A stretch of DNA of 64,000 nt, taken from assembly GCA_947491985.1 (NCBI GenBank), contig CANLLR010000003.1, positions 1 to 64,000 of the forward strand. The letters are read 5' to 3'. A model generated the notes under the pieces. That model was given only the letters and a program-made list of their open reading frames with translations. It had not been told where the DNA came from and did no database searches. Both the position numbers and the translations under genes were made by a program. Below, piece by piece: positions 27,968-37,416 of this stretch. This DNA comes from Flavobacteriaceae bacterium (lineage in GTDB: Bacteria > Bacteroidota > Bacteroidia > Flavobacteriales > Flavobacteriaceae). Each line of letters begins with the position of its first letter. Position 1 is the first letter of the stretch.

Positions 27968-29359
27968 ATGAAGATTACTAAAATTTGTTGTATTGGTGCT
28001 GGTTATGTTGGAGGTCCAACTATGGCAATTATTGCTCAAAAATGCCCCCACATAAAAGTTACTGTTGTCGATTTAAACGAAGAACGAATCGCCAAATGGA
28101 ATGACTCAGATGTAAATAATATTCCCATTTACGAACCAGGATTATCCGAAATTGTAAAAGAAGCCAGAGGACGAAACTTATTTTTTTCAAATCAAGTAGA
28201 TCAAGCCATTGACGAAGCCGAATTAATATTCATCTCGGTGAATACACCAACAAAAACATACGGTTCTGGAAAAGGAATGGCGTCCGATTTGAAATACATC
28301 GAATTGTGTGCCCGACAGATTGCTCGCGTAGCTAAAAACGATAAAATTGTAGTCGAAAAATCGACCTTGCCTGTTCGAACAGCCGAAGCCATTAAAAATA
28401 TTTTAGATAATACAGGTAATGGCGTTCAATTTCAAATATTATCCAATCCCGAATTTTTAGCAGAAGGAACCGCAGTCGAAGATTTGCTTAATCCAGATCG
28501 AGTACTAATTGGTGGAGATACTACAAATGAAGGTCAAGAAGCCATACAATCTTTATCAGAAGTATACAGGAATTGGGTCGCTCCAGAAAGAATTCTAACC
28601 ACCAATGTTTGGTCATCAGAGTTGTCCAAATTAACAGCCAACGCTTTTTTAGCCCAACGCGTTTCTTCTATAAATGCGTTATCCGAATTGTGTGAAAAAA
28701 CAGGTGCAGATATCAATGAGGTAGCAAAAGCAATCGGAATGGACAGTCGAATCGGTCCTAAATTTTTAAAGGCTTCAGTTGGTTTTGGAGGTTCTTGTTT
28801 TCAAAAAGACATTTTAAATTTAGTGTACATTTCTAAATCATTCGGACTCAACGAAGTGGCCGATTATTGGGAGCAAGTAATCATTATGAACGACCACCAA
28901 AAAAGACGGTTTTCAAAAAAAATAGTGAGTACGTTATACAATACGGTTACCGATAAAAAAATCGCATTTCTAGGTTGGGCATTCAAAAAAGACACCAACG
29001 ATACCCGTGAATCAGCAGCCATTTATGTCGCTGATGATCTTATTTTTGAACAAGCAAAAATCGCGGTTTTTGATCCAAAAGTCAACCAACAACAAATGCT
29101 ATCCGATTTGAATTGTTTAGAATCACGACCAGAAAATCAAAACAGCACGTACTTAATTTCTTATGATAATCCATACGATGCATGTAAAGATGCCCATGCC
29201 ATAGCGATATTAACCGAATGGGACGAATTTGCAGCATACGATTGGAAAAAAATATATGACGGTATGCTAAAACCAGCTTTCATTTTTGATGGTCGAAATC
29301 TTTTAGACAAAGAAATAGTAACAGCAATTGGTTTTAAATACCAAGCAATTGGTTCTTAA
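27968..29359 (+). CDS. UDP-glucose 6-dehydrogenase, animal-type
   Basis: It oxidises UDP-glucose to UDP-glucuronate. The 463-aa product resembles animal UGDH more than the common bacterial form: [54 protein letters not shown], and the catalytic cysteine in [17 protein letters not shown]. The C-terminal UDP-binding domain includes [17 protein letters not shown]. It lies in a run with the epimerase upstream and another nucleotide-sugar dehydrogenase downstream. Confidence 0.9.
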   Translation: MKITKICCIGAGYVGGPTMAIIAQKCPHIKVTVVDLNEERIAKWNDSDVNNIPIYEPGLSEIVKEARGRNLFFSNQVDQAIDEAELIFISVNTPTKTYGSGKGMASDLKYIELCARQIARVAKNDKIVVEKSTLPVRTAEAIKNILDNTGNGVQFQILSNPEFLAEGTAVEDLLNPDRVLIGGDTTNEGQEAIQSLSEVYRNWVAPERILTTNVWSSELSKLTANAFLAQRVSSINALSELCEKTGADINEVAKAIGMDSRIGPKFLKASVGFGGSCFQKDILNLVYISKSFGLNEVADYWEQVIIMNDHQKRRFSKKIVSTLYNTVTDKKIAFLGWAFKKDTNDTRESAAIYVADDLIFEQAKIAVFDPKVNQQQMLSDLNCLESRPENQNSTYLISYDNPYDACKDAHAIAILTEWDEFAAYDWKKIYDGMLKPAFIFDGRNLLDKEIVTAIGFKYQAIGS

Positions 29360-29370
29360 AAACGTAAAAT

Positions 29371-30651
29371 ATGAGCACAAGAATTGGAATAATTGGGTTG
29401 GGATATGTAGGATTACCGTTAGCAAGACTTTTTGCAACTAAGTATGCTGTGGTCGGATTTGATATTAACCAAAACAGAGTAGATGAACTGAATAATGGAA
29501 ACGATTTTACATTAGAAATAAGTAAAGAGCAACTCCAGGATGTTTTAGTTAATCAACCAAGCGAAGCAATAGGTCTTTTTTGTTCGACTAATATCGACGA
29601 TTTAAAATACTGTAATTATTATATTGTTACCGTACCAACTCCTGTTGATAAAAACAACAGACCCGATTTGACACCATTGTACAAATCAAGTGAAACGGTC
29701 GGAAAAGTACTCAAGAAAGATGATATCGTAATTTATGAATCGACTGTTTATCCTGGTTTAACCGAAGATGAATGTGTACCTGTTTTAGAAAAAACAAGCG
29801 GACTAAAATTCAACGTTGACTTTTTCGCAGGCTATTCTCCTGAACGAATAAATCCGGGTGACAAAGAACATACGGTAGAAAAAATTCTGAAAATCACCGC
29901 AGGTTCTACTCCAGAAATAGGCATAAAAGTCAACGATTTATACAAATCGGTAATCACCGCCGGAACGCATTTAGCTCCTTCAATAAAAGTAGCAGAAGCA
30001 GCCAAAGTAATCGAAAATTCACAGCGCGATATCAATATTGCTTTCGTAAACGAATTGGCAAAAATTTTCAACATACTCGAAATTGATACCCAAGCAGTTT
30101 TGGCTGCAGCTGGAACCAAATGGAATTTTTTAAATTTTAAACCGGGTTTGGTAGGTGGACATTGCATCGGTGTCGATCCATATTACTTAGCACAAAAAGC
30201 TCAAGAAGCAGGTTATCATCCCGAGATTATCTTAGCTGGAAGACGACTTAATGACAGCATGGGCGATTATGTTGCTTCTCGAATTGTGAAGTTGATGATT
30301 AAAAAAAATATCACGGTCAACAATTCAAAATTATTGATGCTCGGAATTACCTTTAAAGAAAACTGTCCCGATGTTAGAAATACCAGAATTGTAGATGTGA
30401 TTAAAGCTTTGAAAGATTATGGTATTGAAGTTTCCATCTACGATCCTTGGGCTAATCCAAAAGAAGTCCAACACGAATACCAACTTGCAATGACAAAAGA
30501 GATTCCCACCGACACCTATGACGTTATTGTTTTAGGTGTGGCGCACAACGAGTTTACCCATTTGAATTTACAACAATTAAAAAATAAAAACGCCGTTGTT
30601 TACGATGTAAAAGGTGTTTTAGATAGTAATACAATTGACGGAAAGTTATAA
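29371..30651 (+). CDS. Nucleotide-sugar dehydrogenase (TviB/WbpO-like, UDP-HexNAc)
   Basis: The 426-aa enzyme has the NAD-binding GIIGLGYVGLPLARLF, VYPGLTEDECVPVLE, the catalytic cysteine in GLVGGHCIGVDPYYLA and a C-terminal UDP-binding domain (LGITFKENCPDVRNTR). The HCIGVDPYYL form is typical of UDP-N-acetylhexosamine dehydrogenases that make UDP-GalNAcA or UDP-ManNAcA. With the C4-epimerase upstream, UDP-GalNAcA is the more likely product. It is only 11 bases from the preceding gene. Confidence 0.88.
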   Translation: MSTRIGIIGLGYVGLPLARLFATKYAVVGFDINQNRVDELNNGNDFTLEISKEQLQDVLVNQPSEAIGLFCSTNIDDLKYCNYYIVTVPTPVDKNNRPDLTPLYKSSETVGKVLKKDDIVIYESTVYPGLTEDECVPVLEKTSGLKFNVDFFAGYSPERINPGDKEHTVEKILKITAGSTPEIGIKVNDLYKSVITAGTHLAPSIKVAEAAKVIENSQRDINIAFVNELAKIFNILEIDTQAVLAAAGTKWNFLNFKPGLVGGHCIGVDPYYLAQKAQEAGYHPEIILAGRRLNDSMGDYVASRIVKLMIKKNITVNNSKLLMLGITFKENCPDVRNTRIVDVIKALKDYGIEVSIYDPWANPKEVQHEYQLAMTKEIPTDTYDVIVLGVAHNEFTHLNLQQLKNKNAVVYDVKGVLDSNTIDGKL

Positions 30652-30661
30652 TAGCTGTACA

Positions 30662-31708
30662 ATGAAAAAAATTTTAATTACAGGCGGAGCTGGATTTATT
30701 GGCTCTCACGTGGTACGACGATTTGTGAAAAAGTACCCAAACACGCACATTTATAATTTAGATGCGTTAACCTATGCCGGAAATCTAGAGAACATCGCCG
30801 ACATCCAAAATGAACCCAATTATACGTTTGTAAAAGGCGATATTGTGAATGCCGATTTTATCAACGAGTTGTTTCAAAAGTACCAGTTCGAAGGCATTCT
30901 GCATTTGGCTGCCGAATCACATGTCGATCGATCCATTACAGATCCTTTAGCTTTTGTAAAAACCAATGTGATTGGCACAATGAATTTATTAAACGCTGCC
31001 AAAGAATTGTGGAAAGACAATTTTGTTGGGAAACGTTTTTATCATATTTCTACCGATGAGGTGTATGGTTCGTTGGGTGAAACCGGACTTTTTACCGAAA
31101 CTACAGCCTACGATCCAAATTCTCCGTATTCTGCATCTAAAGCGAGTTCTGATCATTTCGTTCGCGCGTATGGCGAAACCTACGGATTGCCTTATGTGAT
31201 TACGAATTGCTCTAATAATTATGGTCCGAATCACTTTCCAGAAAAGTTAATTCCTTTGTTCATAAATAACATCATCAACAACAAACCTTTACCCGTTTAT
31301 GGTGATGGAAAGTATACCCGAGATTGGCTTTTTGTAGAAGATCATGCAGTGGCTATCGACTTGGTTTTTCATGAAGGAAAAAATCACGAAACTTACAATA
31401 TTGGCGGATTTAACGAATGGCAAAACATCAACTTAGTGAAGCTGCTTTGCGAACAAATGGATAAAAAATTAGGGCGTTCAGAAGGAACATCGGCACAACT
31501 AATAACCTACGTAAAAGACCGTCCAGGTCACGATTTGCGCTATGCTATTGATGCTTCCAAAATCAATAAAGAGTTGGGTTGGAAACCATCCGTTACGTTT
31601 GAACAAGGTTTAGAAAAAACTATCGATTGGTACCTTTTCAATGAAGATTGGCTGAAAAGTGTTACCTCAGGAAACTATCAAAAATATTACGACCAACAAT
31701 ACAATTAA
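30662..31708 (+). CDS. rfbB: dTDP-glucose 4,6-dehydratase
   Basis: It makes dTDP-4-keto-6-deoxyglucose, the precursor of rhamnose and of 4-amino-6-deoxy sugars. The 348-aa product has the NAD site ITGGAGFIGSHVVRRF, the family signature HLAAESHVDRSI, STDEVYG, and the catalytic YSASK. The ATG at 30662 (10 bases after the previous stop) is preferred over a start overlapping the preceding gene. No thymidylyltransferase (RfbA) is in the window, so dTDP-glucose must come from elsewhere. Its product is probably used by the transaminase at 37417. Confidence 0.95.
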   Translation: MKKILITGGAGFIGSHVVRRFVKKYPNTHIYNLDALTYAGNLENIADIQNEPNYTFVKGDIVNADFINELFQKYQFEGILHLAAESHVDRSITDPLAFVKTNVIGTMNLLNAAKELWKDNFVGKRFYHISTDEVYGSLGETGLFTETTAYDPNSPYSASKASSDHFVRAYGETYGLPYVITNCSNNYGPNHFPEKLIPLFINNIINNKPLPVYGDGKYTRDWLFVEDHAVAIDLVFHEGKNHETYNIGGFNEWQNINLVKLLCEQMDKKLGRSEGTSAQLITYVKDRPGHDLRYAIDASKINKELGWKPSVTFEQGLEKTIDWYLFNEDWLKSVTSGNYQKYYDQQYN

Positions 31709-31718
31709 GTTGTAAACA

Positions 31719-32087
31719 ATGAATCCCTATTTATACATATTTGGCACCTTGTTTTTTACAATCTACGGACAAATTGTATTAAAATGGCGATTGACTAATT
31801 TAAAAATTGTTTTACCCGAGAGTATTTCCGATAAAGTAATTTATCTGATTAAATTGCTCTTTGATCCGTACATTTTTTCGGGATTTGTATCGGCATTTAT
31901 TGCGTCTTTATTTTGGATGGCAGCGATGACCAAATTTGAAATTACGCAAGCTTATCCGTTCATGAGTTTGGCTCCTGCACTCGTTTTTGTCATCGGAATG
32001 TTCTTTTTAGGTGAAACGTATTCGATTGGAAAAGTTATCGAATTGGTGTTGATTGTTACCGGTACAATTGTGACCGTAAAATACTAA
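31719..32087 (+). CDS. SMR/EamA-type small membrane protein, ArnE/F-like
   Basis: The 122-aa protein has four hydrophobic helices: about residues 3-20, 55-75, 79-98 and 103-122. It shows small-multidrug-resistance/EamA features, including KFEITQAYPFMSLAPALVFV and FFLGETYSIGKV. In Arn-type systems such proteins flip undecaprenyl-phosphate-linked sugars. That role is suggested here by the polyprenyl-phosphate GT2 and the GT-C enzyme nearby. A lone four-helix protein would need to dimerise. Confidence 0.7.
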   Translation: MNPYLYIFGTLFFTIYGQIVLKWRLTNLKIVLPESISDKVIYLIKLLFDPYIFSGFVSAFIASLFWMAAMTKFEITQAYPFMSLAPALVFVIGMFFLGETYSIGKVIELVLIVTGTIVTVKY

Positions 32088-32100
32088 TTTGCAATACCCA

Positions 32101-33216
32101 ATGAAAAAAATCGCGATACTCGGCGCCAGTTATCTTCAAAAACCGCTTGTCGATAAAGCCAATGCAATGGGTTATGAAACCCATTGTTTTGCTTGGGATA
32201 ACGACGAAGCAATTTGTAAAACGATAGGGCATTTTTTTTATCCCATTTCGGTTTTAGACAAAGAAGAAATTTTAGAAAAATGCCAGCAAATTGGTATTGA
32301 TGGAATTACTACTATTGCAACAGATATTTGCATTCCGACGATAGCTTTTGTAGCCGAAAAAATGAAACTTACAGCAAACTCGGTTTATTCTAGTGTACTT
32401 TCAACAAATAAAGGAGAAATGCGTCGTGCTTTTGAATTACACAATGTAAATTCTCCAAAATCAATTACCATTTCAAAATTGGAAGAGCTGAAAATTTTAA
32501 CGTTATCTTTTCCATTAATTATAAAACCTACTGATAGATCGGGGAGTAGAGGAGTGACCAAAGTGAGTTCCAATTTACAATTAGAAGACGCATTTCAAAG
32601 AGCACTTGAAGAATCGTTAGAAAAAAAAGCAGTCATCGAAGAATTTATCGAAGGAAATGAAGTCAGTGTCGAAACCATTTCTTGGAAAGGCAAACATTAT
32701 ATCTTAACCATCACCGATAAAGTTACCACAGAAGTTCCTTATTTTGTAGAACTTCAACACCATCAACCGAGTCTTTTGCCCGCTCATATTCAAAATAAAA
32801 TTCGTCTCGAAACTTACAAAGCATTAAATGCACTCGAAATTGAATTCGGAGCAAGTCATGCCGAATTTAAAATTAATGCCAATGGAGACGCTTATGCTAT
32901 TGAAGTCGGTGCTCGAATGGGTGGCGATTTTATAGGATCTCATTTAGTGAAACTTTCTACAGGTTATGATTTTGTAAAGGGTGTTGTTGAAGTGGCAATG
33001 CAGCAATTTAACGAACCAGTTTTTACAGTACAAAAATCGTCGGGAGTGTATTTTTTATGTCATCAAACAGCACAATTAAAACCTTATTTTGAGACAACAA
33101 ACGCTTTCGATGTTGAAAAGGAAATCTTGAAAGAGGAATTAATTTCAATTCAAAACAGTAACGATCGCTCGGGATTTCTCATATATCAATCCGATTCTAA
33201 AATAGAATTAATTTAA
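32101..33216 (+). CDS. ATP-grasp carboxylate-amine ligase
   Basis: The 371-aa protein has the ATP-grasp architecture of CarB/PurK-like ligases: an N-terminal Rossmann-like pre-grasp (KKIAILGASYLQKPLVDKA), the nucleotide-binding loop IKPTDRSGSRGVTKV, VIEEFIEGNEVSVETISW, and the metal-binding segment AEFKINANGDAYAIEVGARM. ATP-grasp ligases join a carboxylate to an amine via an acyl-phosphate. In this setting it may acylate an aminosugar with an amino acid, which is only inferred. The ATG at 32101 is chosen over an upstream TTG. A second ATP-grasp gene is at 35746. Confidence 0.8.
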   Translation: MKKIAILGASYLQKPLVDKANAMGYETHCFAWDNDEAICKTIGHFFYPISVLDKEEILEKCQQIGIDGITTIATDICIPTIAFVAEKMKLTANSVYSSVLSTNKGEMRRAFELHNVNSPKSITISKLEELKILTLSFPLIIKPTDRSGSRGVTKVSSNLQLEDAFQRALEESLEKKAVIEEFIEGNEVSVETISWKGKHYILTITDKVTTEVPYFVELQHHQPSLLPAHIQNKIRLETYKALNALEIEFGASHAEFKINANGDAYAIEVGARMGGDFIGSHLVKLSTGYDFVKGVVEVAMQQFNEPVFTVQKSSGVYFLCHQTAQLKPYFETTNAFDVEKEILKEELISIQNSNDRSGFLIYQSDSKIELI

Positions 33217-33261
33217 AATCAATACATTTGTTACTTGTAGTTTAAAATACGAAGATTTTAC

Positions 33262-34200
33262 ATGAAAATATCTATTGTTTCAACGCTTTACAAATCCGAA
33301 AAATATTTAGATGAATTTCTAAGCGAATGTTTGTCGGCATTAACTAGTATTGACTGCAATGATTTTGAATTTGTTTTTGTAAATGATGGTTCACCCGATA
33401 ATTCGGTTGTTTTTTTATTAGAAAAAAGAAAAACTATCAAGCCAATTACCATTATTGATCTTTCTCGAAATTTCGGACACCATTATGCGATTCAAGCAGG
33501 TTTGCTGTATGCCAAAGGCGATTTTGTGCTGCTCATCGACAATGATTTAGAAACTAGTCCGAAGGTTTTAATTGATTTTTACAACCAAATAAAAAGTAAT
33601 CCCAATCTCGACATGGTATTTGGGTATCAAGAAAAACGAAAAGGCGGATTTATAGAAAAAAATTTCGGTAACTTATTTTACAAAGTATTCAATTTATTCA
33701 GCGAAATTAAGATTCCAGAAAACATACTTACCGAACGCTTAATGTCGAAAAAATACGTTCAAGAATTGGCTGCTTTGCCGGATAAAAACATATTTTTTGC
33801 TGGATTAATGCAATGGGTGGGTTTCAACCAACTGGGAATTCCAATAAAAAAGCAAAATCGAAAAGGCGGATCGACCTATACGTTTCGAAAACGAATTAAT
33901 TTGATGATCAATGCGATAACATCGTTTACCGCATATCCATTAAAAATTTTATTCAATTTAGGCATTTTAATTTCGATGGGTTCTGTAGTGGCATCATTAG
34001 TTTTAATTGCTAGAAAAATTATCCAACCCGAACGAATTTTAAGTGGATATACTTCGTTGACAGTTGTCATTTTATTATCTACGGGACTCATTTTAACTGC
34101 GATTGGCGTACTCGGAATTTACCTCGAAAAAATATTCAATCAAGTAAAAAATCGCCCTACTTTTATCATAAAAAAAATACACGATTATGAACAAAACTGA
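33262..34200 (+). CDS. GT2 polyprenyl-phosphate glycosyltransferase (GtrB/ArnC-like)
   Basis: The 312-aa protein has a GT-A domain with VSTLYKSEKYLDEF, VNDGSPDNS and the DxD-like LLIDNDLETSP. Two membrane helices follow near residues 235-255 and 270-292. That layout is typical of enzymes that transfer a sugar to undecaprenyl or dolichyl phosphate (GtrB, ArnC, DPM1). It would supply the lipid-linked donor for the GT-C transferase at 38556. The next gene overlaps its end by 14 bases. Confidence 0.85.
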   Translation: MKISIVSTLYKSEKYLDEFLSECLSALTSIDCNDFEFVFVNDGSPDNSVVFLLEKRKTIKPITIIDLSRNFGHHYAIQAGLLYAKGDFVLLIDNDLETSPKVLIDFYNQIKSNPNLDMVFGYQEKRKGGFIEKNFGNLFYKVFNLFSEIKIPENILTERLMSKKYVQELAALPDKNIFFAGLMQWVGFNQLGIPIKKQNRKGGSTYTFRKRINLMINAITSFTAYPLKILFNLGILISMGSVVASLVLIARKIIQPERILSGYTSLTVVILLSTGLILTAIGVLGIYLEKIFNQVKNRPTFIIKKIHDYEQN

Positions 34201-34933
34201 AAATTTAGACAAGTATAATCAGTCGTATAATGCCGAATTCAAACACAATGATGAAAATTTATGGGGTTTGGAGCGCTATGCCAATTACATGAAAAAAAAC
34301 ATTAGAGCGAATAACGCTAAAAGTATTTTAAGTCTCGGAATTGGACATCATGTAGTGAGTGATATTTTAAGTAACGAATTGAATCATGCTGTTGAAAGCT
34401 ACGATATTCTCGAAGGTTCTCAAGCTATTATTGACACTTTCGTGAAAAATGAAGAGCATAAAGACAAGATTAATGTCATTCTTACCTACTTTGAAAATTT
34501 CGAGTCCGACAAAAAATACGACATCATCGAAATGGGTTTCGTGTTAGAACATGTCGACGATCCACAAGAAATAATCAATAAATACAAAGGATTTTTGAGT
34601 CCGAATGGCAAAATGTACATCGCTGTTCCCAATGCTAATTCACTTCACAGACTCATTGGTTTTGAAGCTGGCTTATTGTCTGACGTTCATAATTTAAGTG
34701 CATACGATTTGCAACTGGGTCACAAACGCTATTTTGATATGGTCATTTTATCCGACATGATTCAGAAATCGGGATTACGAATCACCGATAAAAAAGGAAT
34801 CTTGCTAAAACCAATTACGACTTCTCAAATGAAAGAGCTAGGATGGAACGGTAACGTAATCAATGCTTTGCTAAATTTAGGTGAACAATTCCCAGAGATA
34901 TCCAATTCTATTTTAATAGAAACTGCTTTATAA
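34187..34933 (+). CDS. SAM-dependent methyltransferase
   Basis: The 248-aa protein has a class I methyltransferase core. Motif I is degenerate (AKSILSLGIGHHV), and MGFVLEHVDDPQEIINKYKG, then LSPNGKMYIAVPNANSLHRL, are typical of the Methyltransf_11/23 type. It may methylate a sugar or its acyl group. It overlaps the preceding GT2 by 14 bases, so expression is coupled. The substrate is unknown. Confidence 0.8.
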   Translation: MNKTENLDKYNQSYNAEFKHNDENLWGLERYANYMKKNIRANNAKSILSLGIGHHVVSDILSNELNHAVESYDILEGSQAIIDTFVKNEEHKDKINVILTYFENFESDKKYDIIEMGFVLEHVDDPQEIINKYKGFLSPNGKMYIAVPNANSLHRLIGFEAGLLSDVHNLSAYDLQLGHKRYFDMVILSDMIQKSGLRITDKKGILLKPITTSQMKELGWNGNVINALLNLGEQFPEISNSILIETAL

Positions 34934-34937
34934 TTCA

Positions 34938-35759
34938 ATGATGAAAATTCTAATTCTAGGTGGAAACGGTTTTGTAGGCAGCAATTTAGCGACCTATTTA
35001 TCTGAATTTTATTCGGTGCAAACCACCTCTAGAACTTCAGAAACTTCCTTGTTTTTCGACATTCACAAATCCGAAACATATTCGATATGTAGCGATTCTT
35101 ATGATGTACTTATTAACTGTATCGTTGATTACAGCAATTCTGTCGAAGACACGCTCACAACAGAACTAGCTTCCAAACGAAATTTTCTAAAATATATTAG
35201 CAAATTATCCTGTCATTATATCGAAATTTCTAGCGTTTCCGCCTTGCCGGAAAATAAATATGCTTCCGATTATAATTTTAGTAAGTTTTTGCACGAAGAA
35301 GTGCTTCAGTACACTTTAAATCCCTCAGCATTTCCTTATTCAGTAGTTCGATTTGCCCAAATTATTGATGCCAACGGACAGTCGAAAAAATCACAAGGCG
35401 CGTACCATTATTTTGTAGATTGTTTCAAAAATAAAGTGACATTAAAAGTCTTTGGCAATCCAAACGCACTCCGTTCGTACATGCCAATTTCGGTTTTAGT
35501 ACAAACTGTAAAGCAGTGCATCGATGCAAAAATTCTGGGTTCGCATAACGTGATCATGCCTGATGCCTACAGTGCCAACGATTTAATTACAACCTTTTCA
35601 TCTATACTGCCAAAATCGTCAGAAGAGATATATTACGATGTTTCCAAAACAGCTATCGAATACTTTATTCCGTCGTGTTCAGAAAGTTTTGTAACTTTAC
35701 TTGCGAGTTTTACTTGCGAAGAAGTTTTTAAAAAGAGTCTACTAGATGACGAAGTATAA
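34938..35759 (+). CDS. NAD-dependent epimerase/dehydratase (SDR)
   Basis: The 273-aa extended SDR protein shows a nucleotide-binding GGNGFVGSNL near the N-terminus and a catalytic YNFSK preceded by EISSVSALP. It is short for the family and lacks an obvious sugar-type signature in the C-terminal half. It could be a reductase or epimerase acting on a keto sugar. Two adjacent ATGs (34938, 34941) are possible starts. It overlaps the ATP-grasp gene by 14 bases. Confidence 0.75.
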   Translation: MMKILILGGNGFVGSNLATYLSEFYSVQTTSRTSETSLFFDIHKSETYSICSDSYDVLINCIVDYSNSVEDTLTTELASKRNFLKYISKLSCHYIEISSVSALPENKYASDYNFSKFLHEEVLQYTLNPSAFPYSVVRFAQIIDANGQSKKSQGAYHYFVDCFKNKVTLKVFGNPNALRSYMPISVLVQTVKQCIDAKILGSHNVIMPDAYSANDLITTFSSILPKSSEEIYYDVSKTAIEYFIPSCSESFVTLLASFTCEEVFKKSLLDDEV

Positions 35760-36708
35760 TATTCTTGTTACTGGAGTCGGAGCTATTATTGGTTACGGTA
35801 TTATTCAGTCGTTAAAAACAAGCCAATTACAAGCAAACATTGTTGCCACAGATATTTACGAAGATGCATATGGCGCTGCTTTGGCCGATACTTTTTATCA
35901 AGGAGTTTTGGCTTCTAGCCCTGATTTTATCGATTTTATCAACGATATAGTAGCCAAAGAAAAAATTGATTTGATTATTCCGGGTATCGAACAAGATTTG
36001 TATGCTTTGTTTCAGAATAAAGAAAAAATACACACCAAAGTGGTGATGAATACCGATTTGTGTATCACACTTTCTAAAGACAAATGGGCAACCTACAGTT
36101 ATTTAAAAGATAATTTTACACTCGATTTGATTCCGACCCTACAAAATGTCACTTTTGATGAATGTGTCAAAACTTTAGGTTTACCTTTTTTATTAAAGCC
36201 GAAAAGTTCTTACGCTTCAAAGGGAATTCAAACTATTTCATCCAAAAGAGAATTCGATTTTTATACCGAATCGCAATTGGGGCAACTCATCTTCCAAAAA
36301 ATAATCGGAACCACGAACAGCGAATTCACAGTGTCTGTTTTCGGTGATGGAAAAGGGAATTTTTTTGATAGTATAATTTTAAAAAGAGCGCTGTCTGGCG
36401 AAGGCGCAACAAGTAAAGCAATCGTCGTGCAAAGCCCAATTATAGAAAAGTATGTAACCGAATTGGTCAAAGTTTTGTTACCCGTTGGACCAACAAATAT
36501 CCAATTGCGTCTCGAAAATGACGTACCGTATCTACTAGAAATCAATCCCCGAATTTCAAGTGCATGTTCGCTTCGAATGGCTTTTGGTTATAATGAACCC
36601 GAAATGTGTATCGACTATTTTGTAAATCAAAAAGCCATTCAGCCTTCTCCAAAAAAAACAGGTTCGGCCGTTCGTTTTATTACTGATTACATTAAGTATG
36701 ACAAATAA
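35746..36708 (+). CDS. ATP-grasp ligase, second copy (CarB-like)
   Basis: The 320-aa protein has a pre-grasp domain (NILVTGVGAIIGYGIIQSL), the ATP-binding loop LLKPKSSYASKGIQTI, IFQKIIGTTNSEFTVSVF, and the metal-binding RLENDVPYLLEINPRISSAC. It resembles CarB-like ATP-grasp proteins found in polysaccharide loci. It is distinct in sequence from the ATP-grasp at 32101, so the two are unlikely to be redundant. It is embedded in overlapping genes on both sides. Confidence 0.82.
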   Translation: MTKYNILVTGVGAIIGYGIIQSLKTSQLQANIVATDIYEDAYGAALADTFYQGVLASSPDFIDFINDIVAKEKIDLIIPGIEQDLYALFQNKEKIHTKVVMNTDLCITLSKDKWATYSYLKDNFTLDLIPTLQNVTFDECVKTLGLPFLLKPKSSYASKGIQTISSKREFDFYTESQLGQLIFQKIIGTTNSEFTVSVFGDGKGNFFDSIILKRALSGEGATSKAIVVQSPIIEKYVTELVKVLLPVGPTNIQLRLENDVPYLLEINPRISSACSLRMAFGYNEPEMCIDYFVNQKAIQPSPKKTGSAVRFITDYIKYDK

Positions 36709-37399
36709 AATCGCTATTATATCAGACATTCACGGTAATCTTCCTGCTTTGGAAGCTGTTTTGCATGATATTGAAAAAAAAGGTATTACGCAAATTTATT
36801 GCCTTGGCGATTTAGTTGGTTATTATTGTTTTTTTAATGAAGTAGTAGCTTTACTAAAAGAGAAAAACATCCATTGCTTACTCGGAAATCACGATTATGC
36901 ACTCCTTCATACGAATGGTGTTATCGAACGTTCAAAAACATGTACGCATATTTTACAATGGCAGTTGCAAAAAGCGACGCTGGCTACAATGTCATATTTA
37001 CAAACGTTAAAACCGTCATTTGAGTTGGATTTTGCCAACAAAAAAATTCAGTTGGTTCATGCCGGATTGCAAGATACTATCGACGAATATGTTTTTGATG
37101 TTACCGATGAATACTTGAAAATCAATAACTTTACCAACGATATTTTAATTTCGGGACATACGCATTTAATGGCGTATAAAAAAATGTACAGCGGTAAAAC
37201 TTGGATCAATCCGGGAGCTGTTGGACAACCAAGAGATTACAACAACAAGGCCTCGTATGCTATTTTGGACGAAAATTTAGAAGTTGAATTTGTTAGAGTA
37301 GCCTACGATTTCGATACTGTTATAACTGCGATGCGGAATTTCGGATTTGAAGCGTACATTAGCGAGGGACTTTCAAATGGAAAAAAAATTGGGCAATAG
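36698..37399 (+). CDS. Metallophosphoesterase (YfcE/MJ0936-like)
   Basis: The 233-aa calcineurin-like phosphoesterase has all five metal-site blocks: DIHGN, GDLVGY, GNHDYA, VHAGL and GHTHL, plus the closing NPGAVGQPRD. Such enzymes cleave phosphomono- or diesters. It overlaps the ATP-grasp gene by 11 bases and ends 17 bases before the transaminase, so it is likely to belong to the same pathway. Its substrate is unknown. Confidence 0.88.
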   Translation: MTNKIAIISDIHGNLPALEAVLHDIEKKGITQIYCLGDLVGYYCFFNEVVALLKEKNIHCLLGNHDYALLHTNGVIERSKTCTHILQWQLQKATLATMSYLQTLKPSFELDFANKKIQLVHAGLQDTIDEYVFDVTDEYLKINNFTNDILISGHTHLMAYKKMYSGKTWINPGAVGQPRDYNNKASYAILDENLEVEFVRVAYDFDTVITAMRNFGFEAYISEGLSNGKKIGQ

Positions 37400-37416
37400 A
37401 ATTAATTACTACTACG

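Noticed and set aside
27968..30651. Recent horizontal transfer of the polysaccharide locus as a unit
   Set aside because: Base composition and codon use look similar to the flanks by eye, and no integrase, tRNA or direct repeats border the locus.
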